Below are positions 1 through 11,531 of a stretch of DNA of 64,000 nucleotides, piece by piece. The notes beneath the pieces were generated by a model that saw only the letters and a program-made list of their open reading frames with translations, was not told the origin of the DNA and made no database searches. Numbering within the stretch: position 1 is the stretch's first letter; the number at the start of each line of letters is the position of its first letter. Where the stretch lies: assembly GCF_954871325.1 (NCBI RefSeq), contig NC_088778.1, positions 25,405,120-25,469,119 of the forward strand. Direction: 5' to 3'. Source of the stretch: Gordionus sp. m RMFG-2023 (Eukaryota; Nematomorpha; Gordioida; Chordodea; Parachordodidae). Both the position numbers and the translations under genes were made by a program.

Positions 1-748
1 TGAATCAATACTTTATTTAAATATTGATTTAGAAAAAGAGGCACTAATAAATTTAAAAACAAAAAAGAACAAATAATTCCAATTATATATTGCTGGAATA
101 AATTTTGCTAATACCCATTACAAAGGGAGAGATAGTGCTCCTCATAATATTTATTAATTTGATATTAAAATTATAATATAAAAGGATCAATATAAATTTC
201 CAAAATGAACCTATAATAAAAGAACAAATTTATTGGTCAGCTTTTTAAATAAGTAATAGGCAACATTTTAACTAAATGGGTAGTGGAAAAAAAATTTGGC
301 AGGTATTTAAATTTTTGGTTAGTTTATTAATTTAGAATTTTTTATTGATTTGGGAAAAATTTTAAGTAAATAGGTAATTTTAAAATAAATTTGCAGGTAT
401 TTTAATTTGTGGTCAATTAATAAATAATTTTTGTTTTTTTTTATTTATTTGAGGAGTTTTAATTTTTTGGAGCACTAATGTTGAAGATGGATTTCTCAGG
501 CCCAACTATAATGAAACCAACCAATTGATGAATATTGTTCTTATTCGTTTGATTATTATAAAAAAACCTGGTAAGGATGGTAAAGGAGAAATTTATTTTT
601 GTTTAAATTTTTTATCATAATAGTAGATTTTAAAAACAAAAAGTTTTTTTTTAAATATAATAATTTTTTAAAAAATCTTGTCAATTGATTTAACATTGTC
701 TATACTATTGAATTTAATAGTTTAAAAAAAATTTAATGATATGCATTT
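1..748. other. AT-rich non-coding stretch
   Basis: I see no open frame, terminal repeat or recognisable element here, only AT-rich sequence with homopolymer runs. Confidence 0.5.
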
Positions 749-885
749 TAGTGTTTGTTAAATGGCTCAATTTTCAAAAATGGATATTAAATATTTTTGC
801 AAAAATATTACTCATGACTGGAGATTCAGCTCATAGATGGCAGAAAGGGTTGGGCATATATTAATTAAATATCAAGCTTAAATGC
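749..885. mobile_element. hAT MITE family M1, incomplete copy
   Basis: It begins TAGTGTTTGTTAAATGG, the same kind of end as the complete M1 copy at 53984-54207. It also shares that copy's inner block reading CTCATAGATGG followed by a run ending near CAAGCTTA. The far terminal repeat is not visible, so it is a truncated or badly decayed copy. It is non-coding and would depend on a hAT transposase supplied in trans. Confidence 0.5.
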
Positions 886-1879
886 TAGGATCTTAATTTA
901 AAATTTTTCTATTCTTGGGATATTTTGATTAGTATAATTATGATATTTTTATAAACCTTTTCAAAAAATAGATACATTTTATTATTTTGATCTATTTGTT
1001 AGAATTTAATAAAATTGACTCTTTAATTTGTGGGCCTCTTTTATTAATTCTAAATACTCTATTAAATAACAAAGAAAATATGCATATTTATACATGACTC
1101 TATAAGTTAAAGCATATAAACTTATAAAATATAAAAAATCTATTTCACATGTTTCTTAATTTTACTCTATGAATAGTTTGTCATTAACCAAAAATTTCTA
1201 ACTTAATGTAGGTTGATTTTCTAAATTTTAAACTTATTATTAAAGTTGAAATATAAATAATTCTTTCTTTATTCTTTATTAGCATAATTACTTAATGATG
1301 ATCTTATTTATTATTTTTTAATTTTGTTACCTTTTATCATTGCTGATTTTCAGCGTCGGACATTATTAGTATTGGTTAATGATAATAAACGTCATTAGAC
1401 AACATATAGCAATTTATTAATAACGACATATTTAAATACTCATATATATTCCTGCGCATAATCTCGAACCCCTGAAAAATTTTATAGCCGCCTTAAGCAA
1501 ATATTTTTATGGCTCTTTAATATCACCTTTAACTAAAAATAAATTTTTTCGATAGCCCCCTAAACAATTTCTATTATAATTCTATTAAGTATTATATATA
1601 AATTTGATTTTTTTTATTTAAAATAGAATAAGACTATCTAAAATTTTAAAAAATATGCTATTTTAATTATTATATTTGAATAGTGCTCATATAAATTATA
1701 TTTTAACTATATCAGCTTGCAATCAAATCCTATGTTAAAAATGGAATAATATCACTTATAATGTCTTTAGCATAATTGATTTTTATTATTTAAATTACTT
1801 TATCGCTAATTAAATAAATATATAAATTTATTAATTCCTAATATATGAAATGATAAACAAATAATTTTTAAAAAGATGT
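886..1879. other. AT-rich non-coding stretch
   Basis: No gene or mobile element could be supported here. Stop codons are frequent in all frames. Confidence 0.5.
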
Positions 1880-3190
1880 TAAAAAATAAAACTCATTCTA
1901 TAAAAACGGAGGTGGGACTACAAGGTCCCAATCAATATGAAAAATTATATTTTAAAATGGCAATTTGTATATTTTGTTTTAAAAAATAAAATTCTTTGGT
2001 TTCTGATGTAAGGGCTCTTATTTTGTCGTCTATAAAAATTTTAAAGGTCCGCATGATATATATCCAAGGGAAGAGGTATCGATTGATAAAAAATAAAATT
2101 TGCTAATTTCAAATATTTAACTGTTTTTTCCCTGCTATATCAACCGAATCAGAATTTAAATTTGATTTTAATATTTACCTTAAGACCAATGTAGAGAAGT
2201 TAATTCATTTCTTAGGCCATCGTCTAATGTTAAATTAGCCCAGGATGTTTGGTATAGGGGCTCGTAAGAGAATGGCGAATAACTGAATTAATTGCAGCAT
2301 GTCCCGAATGTCTACCTTTATTATATATACAATTAAGACCATGTCTCCTTTTGGAATCAACTAATGTTTAACATTTTATGCATGTATGTGGTTGAACGAT
2401 GTTATATCAATTCGATGGCTTACGGCAACTCTTAATTGTTCATATGATAAGAGGTTGCCTAGGTTACGACTTGGTGATGCTTCCAGCCATTCATAACCAC
2501 AAGTTCAGTCAACATTTTGTAATATATATCCTAAAGGAGGGTTTGATGACAAAATATAAATATTAATTAAAGGTTCAAAAATTGATTGATGTATTAAACT
2601 GTGGGTAAAGTAGCTTCTGGTAGAGTTAAAGATATCCAAACCATCAAGACCGAATTTAAAAGGTTATCTTTAAAAGTGATAAAAGAAGATATCATGGCGT
2701 TATTCATCGAAGAAAGAGATTTAAGATTTAATGAATATAAATCTAAACTACCCACGAGAAGCCCCAGTTGAAAATTTTCCAATTAAATATTTAAAATATT
2801 TTCAAACATACTTATAAAGAATTCATGAAAACGATTAATAATTTTATTATTTAAAACAAATGAAGAAGATCTAATTGTATGTAAAATCTTTGGTAAAAAT
2901 AAATATTTAATTAAAAGAAAAAAACTTTGGTGTGAAATTATTCCTTTTAAAATATTTTCAAGTCCAAGCCTTTAAAAAAATTTTCAGTGAACACCTCACA
3001 GTTGGAAAAACTGCTTAAAGGTGAACCAAGAAGATTAATTTCACTTTCTTTAATGATTTGAAACCCCTGGACCTCGAAGGCATTTGAATTTAAAAGACAT
3101 ATTTCAGATTTAGCTTTATTTAGAGTAAGAGTTTAGATAATTCTGCTCTATATAATCTATTGCTGCTAAAATATTTTTGGAACCGCAGAA
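1880..3190 (-). mobile_element. RLE-type LINE, 5'-truncated copy 1
   Basis: This minus-strand copy is collinear with the better preserved LINE at 8415-10230. Both share the 3' end near AAACGGAGGTGGGACTACAA (1908 here, 8439 there), the RLE coding part and the region just after the reverse-transcriptase YLDD box, where this copy stops. Only short frames survive; 2594-2782 holds a fragment beginning MENFQLGLL. The coding region is heavily interrupted, so it is dead and older than, or less constrained than, copy 2. 5' truncation is the usual result of incomplete target-primed reverse transcription. Confidence 0.75.
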
Positions 3191-5243
3191 AAAAAAAATT
3201 AAATAAATATGATCATTTATTTATTGTAAAATTATCACAAATCAACTATATTATTCATTTTTAAATTTAATTAACATGTCTCTTCCTAAAAATATTTCCA
3301 ATTACAACAAGTATAAGAAATTTCTTTAAAAAGTAAGTCGATATATAGTTGATAATCCTCTATTATATAGTGTTGGTTACAAAAAATTTGGTAAAATGCC
3401 CCTTTTATAGACATATTTGACAGTTATAGAATATATTAGGATTAATATTTTAATAAACTTTACTAATCAATGCTTTTATTGATAATAAATATAAGAACAA
3501 ATTGCATTCAATTCTTAAACGCAATCTATTTATTTTTAATAAAAAAAATTTATTAAGAATTAAACATCTTATTATTTATCCCACGATAAATGTAATCCTT
3601 ATTAAATTTGGTGTTTTCCTTCTCATTTTTTACATGTTTTTAGGAAAGCAATTCTTCTTTGAAAAACAGTTTTGAGTTAAATTTCTAATACAAGTATATT
3701 ATTGATAATATTACAAACTAGCATTATTTTAAGACATAATGTACCAACTAGAAGTGGTGCGACAATAATATATAAAATTTTAATAGCTTTCATCATATCA
3801 CTCTACTCCTTATTTTCTAATTATCAAATTATTTATTTCTAATGACATCCTTACCATGTAAATAACTCATGGTTTCATGTATAGTTATTTCTTCTAAGAT
3901 TTTTAGTTTTATATTTTATCAATTTATCTAACATGATAAACACTAATTACATCGTGTGTTATGGTGATGTCTACAAATTAACCACCATCTATTATTTGTC
4001 TGGCTTAATTTATGATTATTACTCCTGCTTGAGAGCATTTAATTGCATAATTTTGATAAACAACAATGGTTAACTGTCTAGGAGTTTATATATCATTAAA
4101 AATTAAAGACAATCTTTTATAAATTTACACACTAATTTTCTCTATTACTTATCTAGTTTCCATACCATCTAAGAGATATAGTTTTATGATTTAGACTAGT
4201 CGTTTAGATTCTCTTCTTCAAGAATCATTGATTTGGTAAGGCCTCCTTATTAGTCCATTTTATAAAACATTGTCTAAAATGGTAACACAACGTTATATTA
4301 TATTCATGACCTTTTTGATAATGTAGGTTCCTATGAATTAATTGTTCAGAGTTTGCAAATTTTAATTAAAAAAGTATAAAACCTTAATATAAAATCCGAC
4401 CGAAGGCCCGCAAAGTCTCCCCCCCCCCCCAATTTTTTCGTTAACCCCCCTTAGATTGTAAAAACTAGTGACACCTCTAATATCTACCATCCCGTGGAGA
4501 GTATCTTTTATACCTTAACATCAAGCAGAACTAGACTGAAACTAATTTATACTAGATATTTAAATTTTGCCATATTCGCGATATGGTTGTTAATTAAAAC
4601 TACTAATTTATTTATATATAATCATCGAATATAAGTTCTCATGTTTACTTATTTTCGTATGATACCAGTGACAAAGCTTGAAGTTTAATACTGGAAGGCA
4701 ATTAATTTTATTTATTTAAAAACCATAATAAATATTAAGATACATGCGACTTTGACTTTGTATAGTAAAATGTTCAAGTGCTCAATTATCTAAGTTATTG
4801 CTCAATTTTAAATTTTATTTTAATATAATAGATTGTATAATTATTAAAGACATTTTTAATTCAAATATTTAGATTAGAGATTGAAAAAGCAAAAATAACA
4901 CACATTCTAAAGTTGCTATTGGCTTTTCTAGGTCGATGATTAAAATTTTTTTGTTTTAATAAATTTTTAGTAACACATTTAAATTTAAACTAAAGAATGT
5001 GTTTGGTTAATTATTTATCTTATTAGAAAAAGTTTCTTTAAAAAATTAAAAGTTATATTTCTTATTTATTAAAAAAATAACGCATATTTATAAGTATAAA
5101 TTGACATAACATATACATATGGTTTCCCCTTTATTTATTAATAAATAGAAGCAATTTTAGATTTGGTTCTAAAATTTTTATTTTCCTAAAGGTAATAAAA
5201 CATTAAATTCAAAAATTTGCTTTATTATTTCTTTTATTTATTT
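3191..5243. other. Non-coding stretch with one GC-rich hAT-like scrap
   Basis: It is mostly featureless AT-rich DNA. Around 4398-4450 there is a scrap with CCGAAGGCCCGC followed by a run of C. That motif also occurs inside the CAGTGGCGTAG hAT MITE at 31184-31566 and at about 62620-62695, so it is probably a remnant of that family. No complete ends were found. Confidence 0.4.
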
Positions 5244-5541
5244 CAGACAACTGCAGGCTCGGCTTTTAAATATACCCTGGCCGGGCCTAAATTTTTTTTA
5301 AAAAAAATACCCGGGCCGGGTCTGACCGGGCCATATATTTTAAAACGAAATATTTGAAATCGCCATTATTAGCTATAAAAATCAAAAATAAATATAATAT
5401 ATTTTTAAAAAATCCGGGCCGGGCCTGGAAATTATTTGAAAAAAAGCCTAGCCGGGGCCTATAAATATAAAACCCAGGCGGGGCCGAGCCGAAAAAAATT
5501 TCTGAAGTAAAAATCCAGGCCGGGCCGTCTGCAGGTTTCTG
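5244..5541. mobile_element. hAT MITE family M4 (GGGCCGGGC-studded)
   Basis: A 298-bp non-coding element bounded by imperfect inverted ends starting CAGACAACTGCAGG and, from the other side, CAGAAACCTGCAGAC. The flanking 8-mers ATTTATTT and ATTCATTT differ at one base, as expected for a hAT target duplication. Inside are spaced copies of a GGGCCGGGC-like word separated by AT-rich linkers. They stand out against the AT background and could be subterminal transposase-binding sites (inference). The minus-strand frame across it is a by-product of the GC-rich repeats. Confidence 0.75.
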
Positions 5542-6240
5542 ATTCATTTCCTGAAACAATTTTAAATTTGTTTCCTATAATTTTTTTCAACATTATAAGA
5601 ATTATAATAAATTGAAATGTAGTAAAAAAAAATAGAATTATGTTTTAAAAAAAATGGCAAGTAAAGAAATGATGTTTATAAAACAGAAAAATTTATTTTT
5701 ATAACGGGAAAATATTTCCTTAAACGTTTAATTGAATAATTTAAAAATAAATTCGTTCTATAACTATCCAATTAGAATCCTTTTCACAATCAAACTTTTT
5801 ATATCAATTTTAAAAAAAATAATGTAAATTTTAGGCCTCTTCGTATCTTCGCGGATTCTTCTGGGGCAAGTTAAGTTTCGAGATTATTTTTCTGATTTTA
5901 TCTTTATAGACCATTTCTAATATCTCTCAATATATTTAATAATTACTATCGACTGAAGATAATTTGAGGGAAAGTAGATAATTGACACGTACTTCGAGTT
6001 TTTTGAAAATACTAAATCGATACGCCATAGTTATTTTTCTAAAATAGTAACTTGCTTTTTAATACAGCTGCAAATAAGTGATTAATAATTCTAATAACTG
6101 ATATGCCAAACGCGTAACGTAATTTTTTGGAATGAAAGGGAAGGGGGCTAATTTTTTAAATATTATTTAGCAAATAAAAAATTCATATTTGAAATTATTA
6201 TTAAATATTCAAAATTTCATAATATTTTGTGTGTAGTTTC
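5542..6240. other. AT-rich non-coding stretch
   Basis: Nothing recognisable is visible here in either strand. Confidence 0.45.
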
Positions 6241-6638
6241 TAGAGGTCTGCAATAGGCGGGTTTCAACATTGAGCAGGTGGGAAGATAGTTAAAAATTAT
6301 AAAGTAATGGGTGGGCGTGGGCAAGCGGGTAAATAGGATTTTTTAGCAAAATGAAGAGAACAGACTTCAATTTATCAAAAATAATGGTTTTATCTCATAA
6401 TAAAATATATATATACATATGTTTGAATAAAAATACATTCAAATAAATAAATAAAGAGCCAAACCAGTCTTAAAATTATTTTTAAACATTAGGCGGGAGG
6501 GCTGGTTAAACAAAATTTATAGATAATGGGCTGGCGCTGGGAAAAATTTATAAGGGGTCGGGGGGGGGGGGGTAAAAATATTTTAAAACAACGAGTGAGG
6601 GGGCATTTTTGTCCAAAACCCGTCCATTGGAGCCTCTA
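6241..6638. mobile_element. hAT MITE (TAGAGG ends)
   Basis: A 398-bp element with inverted ends TAGAGGTCTGCAATAGGCGG and, read from the right, TAGAGGCTCCAATGGACGGG. Flanking 8-mers GTAGTTTC and GTAGTGAC match at six positions. The interior is G-rich near both ends (GGGCG and GGCGG words, a long G run near 6559-6571) and has no frame. It is a non-autonomous hAT element by its ends and the size of the target duplication. Confidence 0.65.
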
Positions 6639-8414
6639 GTAGTGACCAAAAAGAATTGACAATTACTAAAAAAGACATCATTTTTAAATTTATCAAATAT
6701 CAATTTTTTTAATATAAATTTAGGCATAAGAATGCTTATAAAATATTAAATGTATACAGCCAACATTTAACCCCATGCATGACTGAGGATAGAATTTGGC
6801 TAAAAATTCTGTTTCGCCGCTTTTGGAATCGGTTGAAATGGCTAAAAATGGAACTATTACCTTATTATTATGAATTACTAAATAAATTTTTGAATATTTA
6901 ATGACACAATTTCTTAGATATAAATTATAATTAAAATGTTCAAATGTTATAGATTAAACGAAAATAATATGGCTTATAAACGGCAAGGTATTTAATTTAT
7001 AAAAAAATATATGAAATTTCCTTTGTGAGTGAGCTAATTTTTCTAAAATTTTTTATTTGTATTTGGTGTTAAATTTAAATTTATATATTTGGAAGAAAAA
7101 ACCTATTCAATCTATTTTCTGAGAGACCATTTCCAATCTAAGTTTATTAATCTTCTTAAAAAAGAAAATGTTCAATCATTTGTGCAAATGCTAATGGCTA
7201 TAATGGTTAAATTATATAATATGTTAGGGAAATATCTTAGATTTGTAAGACCTGATAAATTACCCTGCATTCACAGTTAGCGCGAATTTGCTCCGCCAAA
7301 AGTTGACGGAAATATTTGTCCTCCTTTTGAAGCTTAAGCAATATATTTATTGACCCTTTTTAAAATAGGCGAAATCTAGATTTTTGATACACTAAATAAA
7401 AGTATGATTTTTGGTGCTAGTAGAGATAAGTAAATATCAAATTAATTAAACACTACTTTGAACTCAGCAATAATATAATTTATTAAATTCCATATTATCA
7501 TTCCAAATAATTTCTTAAATTTGTAATAAAATATTTTCTGCCATTTTCATGGTGTTGATTTTCAACTTAATAAATACAATTTTTTTAAAAAAAATATTGC
7601 ATAAAATAAGAGTATGATTAAATATTTTCTCGATATTTCTATTGCAAAGATAAATTGGACTCTTTTATCGAGTCTAATACGGTGTCTTCTTCTGAAGCAG
7701 GTCATTCTACCACTTCATTAAAATAACTTATATTAGGTTCATCTAATTTCATAAAATCAGTGATTACTTAATAGCGAAGGCTTTGCGATGCCTGAGTTAC
7801 GCATATTAAGACCCTTAGATTTAGAAATGGAAAAAAATAATAATTATTATTGTATATTCCCTAAAGAACTTAACAAAGCTGAGTTTTTTCAACAAAACTT
7901 AAAAATTTAAATCATTTGGAGGGCGGGTTTTTTAATGTTAAAGACCTGAATATACCGGAATTGGATTCCAGCAGATGATCTGTAAAAGAATCGAGCACGA
8001 CCTATTTAAAAAAAAATTGAATCAAACTGGGTTGGGACTAACTATAAATGAGTTTCTAGAATCCGCTAAAAAAACGAGAATGTAAACCTGAGTTTGGTAA
8101 ACTCATGCATTTAATTTATAAAAAGAATATGATTATGGTCCAATTCAAGGAAATTGCCGTTACAACATCTAATTTATTAAAATTTATATTCGTCTATTTA
8201 TAAAAATGGTCTGCCAGATTAGACAGGTTATTAGTAAAAAATGATTTCATTTTAAACCATTTTGAATATATTTTAAAGCTAACCCATATCTCAAACTTTT
8301 AATTAACCCTAACTTGTATCTCTTTAACCGTTAATCCTTACTTCAGATAATTGTTTAATTTTTTTTATTTAATATATTTTTATTCAATATAGTTTTCTCA
8401 CATCAAATATAAAA
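6639..8414. other. Non-coding stretch with an M3 repeat scrap
   Basis: The only recognisable item is 7260-7310, where TACCCTGCATTCACAGTTAG and the following GCGAATTTG match repeats near 53135 and 55222 (family M3). A 63-codon plus-strand frame upstream of it resembles no family I know. Around 7660-8130 are short scraps of possible coding sequence with many stops that I could not assign. Confidence 0.4.
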
Positions 8415-8659
8415 TAAAATAAAACAATATTATATAAAAACGGAGGTGGGACTACAAGTTCCCAAAAAACATGCGTAATTATATTTTAAAATTGTGATTT
8501 GAAGGTTTTGTTTTAAAAAATAAAATTCTTTAGGTTCTGATGTAAGGGCTCTTGTCTTATCCCCTATATTTTTTAAAAACTTTAAAGTTCCGCTTGGCAT
8601 ATGTCCAAGGGAAGAGATAACAATCGGTGTAAAAATATAATTTGTGAATTTGGAATATT

Positions 8660-9631
8660 TTATTGTTTTTTTTTCTCGGCTATATCAACCGGATTAGAAT
8701 TTAAATATTTTGGGAAAGAAGATACGCATGTGAAGTCCCAAATTAAGGATTTCCCTAAAGACCAAGGCACGGAAGTTAAGCCATCTGGTCTTAAGCCATC
8801 ATCTTCTGATAAATTTGTAGGCTCCAGAATGTTTGGTATTCGGGCCCTGGTAAGAGAACGGCTAATAGCTAAATTAATTGCTGCATGCCTTGCATGCCTG
8901 CCTTGACTATATATACAATTTAGACCATGTCTCCCTTTGGAGTCAACTAATATTTTACATTTGATGCATGTATGTGGTTGAACAATGTTACATCCAAGTC
9001 GATGGCCTATGGCAACTCTTAATTGTTCATCTGATAAGAGGTTACCTAGGTTACGACTTGGTAATGCTTCCAACCATTCATAACCACTAGTACAGTCAGC
9101 ATTCTGTAATAGTTGAATATACTCCAAAGGGGGGTTTGATGAGATTATTTTAAAAATTTTTTTAATTAAAGGTTCGAAAATAGATTGGTGTGTTAAGATC
9201 GTGGGTAAGACAGCTTCAGGTGGAGCTAAAGATACCCAGGCTGTCAAGGCTGAGTTTAAAAGGTTATCTTTAAAAGAGATAAAAGTAGATATCATGGCGT
9301 TATTCATCAAACGCGATGCCAAAAATGAGGAAAGATATATAAGATTTAAAGGATATAAATCTAAACCACCCATTTTCGAGGGTAATTGTGAGAAACCCCA
9401 ATTAAAATCTTCCAATTTAATATTTAAAATATTTTCTAATAAACTTCTAAAAAATTCATGAACACGATTAATAATTTCATTATTTAAAAAAAAGGAAGAA
9501 GATCTAAAAATATGTACAATCTTTGGTAAAAATAAATATTTTTTTAAAAGAAAAAAGCTCTGGTGTGAAGGAATTTCGTTTAAAATAGTTTCAAGTCCTG
9601 ATAAGCCTTCGAAAAATTTTTCCACGAACAC
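8660..9631 (-). pseudogene. LINE RT C-terminus, zinc knuckle and RLE domain
   Basis: An open frame of 323 codons from a LINE polyprotein. Residues about 215-240 carry a zinc knuckle with C-I-K-C spaced from H-G-L-N-C. Further on, RPDG followed by a gap and WDFT are the PD-(D/E)xK-type catalytic residues of the restriction-like endonuclease, which nicks target DNA to prime reverse transcription. The frame ends at a long T run (8669-8677). In a neighbouring frame the expected C-terminal tail continues (FTPIVISSLG, then a Q-x-L-Q-I segment) to about 8430. One frameshift in the homopolymer therefore separates the tail from the RLE, and the copy is not functional as written. Plus-strand frames opposite it are antisense shadows. 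Confidence 0.8.
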
Positions 9632-9835
9632 ATCACAGTTGGAAAAACTGCTTAAAGGTGAACCTAGAAGATTATTTCACTTTTTTTGATAATTTTAAAC
9701 CCTTGGACTTTGAGAGTATTTGAATTTAAAAAGCATATTTCCGATTTAGCTTTATTTAGAGTAAGGCCTATGTTTAGAGAATTCTTCTCTATATATTCTA
9801 TCGCTGCAAGAATATTTTTAGAAGGTCCGCAAATA

Positions 9836-10200
9836 GTACCATCATCTAGATACCATTAGTTTAAATCTAAATTAAAAGATAATTTTAGACAATGAACTAG
9901 GTTATGTATACCTAAACTAAAGATCAAAGGGCCCAAAGGGTCTCCTTGTTGAATACCTTCGTCAGAAGGAATTGTATACTCCCCGAATTTGAGAGGGGTT
10001 CTACAGCCATAAGACTGTTCAATAAATCTTGCATAAACTGGGAATTTTTCATAAAAAATGTTCAAAAATGTTTATCTGGATAAAGAATTAAAAGCATTTT
10101 TAAAATCAAGCTTACAGACTACGGCGTCTGGAGGAGGATCTTCGATATATATGCGAAGAGAGTGAGTGGCTATTTCGCATCCCCCTTTAGTACCAAAGCC
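9836..10200 (-). pseudogene. LINE reverse-transcriptase palm fragment
   Basis: Read on the minus strand, this region gives QLGFGTKGGCE, then the motif A segment KLDFKNAFNSL, then QGDPLGP (motif B region), and finally YLDDGTI (motif C with the catalytic Asp pair) at about 9836-9857. These are the metal-binding and template-positioning blocks of a non-LTR reverse transcriptase. The longest piece in one frame is 9856-10065. At least one stop separates it from the YLDD box, so it is a fragment of the same decayed LINE as the RLE frame downstream. Confidence 0.8.
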
Positions 10201-10356
10201 TAGTTGATAATTATATATTTCATCCAATTATTACTGAATAAAAAAAATATATTCAAATTTTTTAATATTCAAAACAGAGTTTAATATTTTGATCTTAAAA
10301 GATTTTTCATCTTAATCTTTGAAGATTTTATATAAAAATTTTTTTATGATTTCATT

Positions 10357-10623
10357 CAGAGATTTGCAGCTTTACCATTGCACACCCCGGCTCAAGTTTT
10401 ATATTTTCAAACCCGGGCTGAATTTTTATAAAATATATCATATTTATTTTTATAATTAATAATGGCGATTTAAAATATTTGGTTTTAAAATATTGGGCTT
10501 GGCCTTGGTATTTTTTTAAAAAAAATTATTGACCCGGCTAATTAAAAAAAAATATTTAGTTAGGCCCGGGTATATTTAAAAAAATTAAAAAAACAAGGGC
10601 CGGACCAGCCCTTCAAGTCTTTG
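10357..10623. mobile_element. hAT MITE family M4, second copy
   Basis: A 267-bp element with inverted ends CAGAGATTTGCAG and, from the right, CAAAGACTTGAAG. Flanking 8-mers ATTTCATT and ATTTTATT differ at one base. The GGGCCGG-type words punctuating AT-rich sequence match the copy at 5244-5541. It lies just upstream of the truncated LINE. Confidence 0.7.
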
Positions 10624-11214
10624 ATTTTATTTGTGTAAGAAAAAAATCACAAGATTTTTTACAAAATAAATCAAAATTTAAAATGTTTTATTTTTTAAAG
10701 ATGTTTGTTCAAACTTTTTAGCAAGAAAATAAATCTTCCGATCCTTAAAGAATATAATTTTTGTTCTTATTTCTGATTAAAAATAATATGGTTAAAAATA
10801 TTCTTTCATCTTATACAACAATTGTATACCGATGAATATAGAATATTATTTATATTCATTTGCGATTATAATGAATTGAATAATATTTATTGTATGTGTT
10901 TTTTGTGAAAATAATATTCTGAACATAAATATAATAATTTATAAAAAAAACAAATAAAAAAAATTCACAAGGGATTTTTATTCACAAAAAGATTATTTTA
11001 TTTTTTATATGTACTTTTTAAATTTTATAGTAAAATAAATAATAAATAAAAATAACATTATACCCCTTGATAATAGCCATAAAAAATTGATAAAAATTCT
11101 TTACAAAAAAAATAATCATAATTTATTCACGCAAAAAAAATATATTCAATCTTTCTTTTTTTGATCCCTTCAAAACGAATTATTTAATCATTTTTTTTTC
11201 TCTTTATTATTAGA
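10624..11214. other. AT-rich non-coding stretch
   Basis: No element ends and no coding signal are visible. The TATTAG just before 11215 could be an acceptor or part of a 5' leader for the BED-finger piece that follows. Confidence 0.4.
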
Positions 11215-11531
11215 ATGTCTAAAAAGATTTTTTTAAGACAAAAATTAGAATCATTTTACCTGTTCGACAAAGATTACGCCACCTGTGGTAGTTGCGACAA
11301 GAAGATGAAATGCATCCCAAGTTATTTTAATAATTTTATATTTATACATAATAGAATAATTTATTTATTTTTTAAAAAAAAATAGCTAATCTTAAAAGGC
11401 ATATCTTAACTCAGCATCCAAATATTGCAGCACACATGGGAGTAGTACAAAAATATTCGAATAATAGGCCCATATTAACTGAGGCAAATACATCCCCCAA
11501 AAAGATAAAAATTGAAATCAATGAACCAAAA
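11215..11531 (+). CDS. BED zinc-finger protein, N-terminal exons
   Basis: Two exons, 11215-11320 and 11386-11531, join in phase across a 65-nt intron (GT...AG) to give 84 codons without a stop. The product starts MSKKIFLRQK and carries a BED-type zinc finger with C24, C27, H41 and H46 (C-x2-C-x13-H-x4-H, including NLKRHILTQH). BED fingers bind DNA and occur at the N-terminus of hAT transposases and of host proteins derived from them. A further 33-nt intron may join it to 11565, but no transposase core follows before the next element at 11860. It lies outside the hAT nest and is cleaner than those relics, so it may be either a younger transposase start or a domesticated gene fragment. Confidence 0.5.

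Larger units (their letters stand above)
8415..10230 (-). mobile_element. RLE-type LINE, 5'-truncated copy 2
   Basis: This is a minus-strand non-LTR retrotransposon. In coding order it shows part of the reverse-transcriptase domain (10200 to 9836), a linker, a C-x2-C...H-x4-C zinc knuckle, a restriction-like endonuclease and a C-terminal tail ending near 8430. The order RT, knuckle, RLE is that of the R2/NeSL/Utopia-type clades; the exact clade is not determined. The 5' part of the RT is missing, and a MITE sits just upstream at 10357-10623. A close relative lies at 1880-3190 and a third, more distant tail at 38120-38404. Confidence 0.85.

Noticed and set aside
4418-4430. Homopolymer C or G runs (also near 6559, 13760, 20431, 20648, 27871, 47862)
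   Set aside because: Those near 6559, 13760 and 47862 lie in repeat ends; the others have no further structure and may carry length errors.
8601-8906. Plus-strand frame of 101 codons
   Set aside because: Antisense to the LINE RLE coding region; no family resemblance of its own.
9201-9461. Plus-strand frame of 86 codons
   Set aside because: Also antisense to the LINE coding region, which explains its openness.
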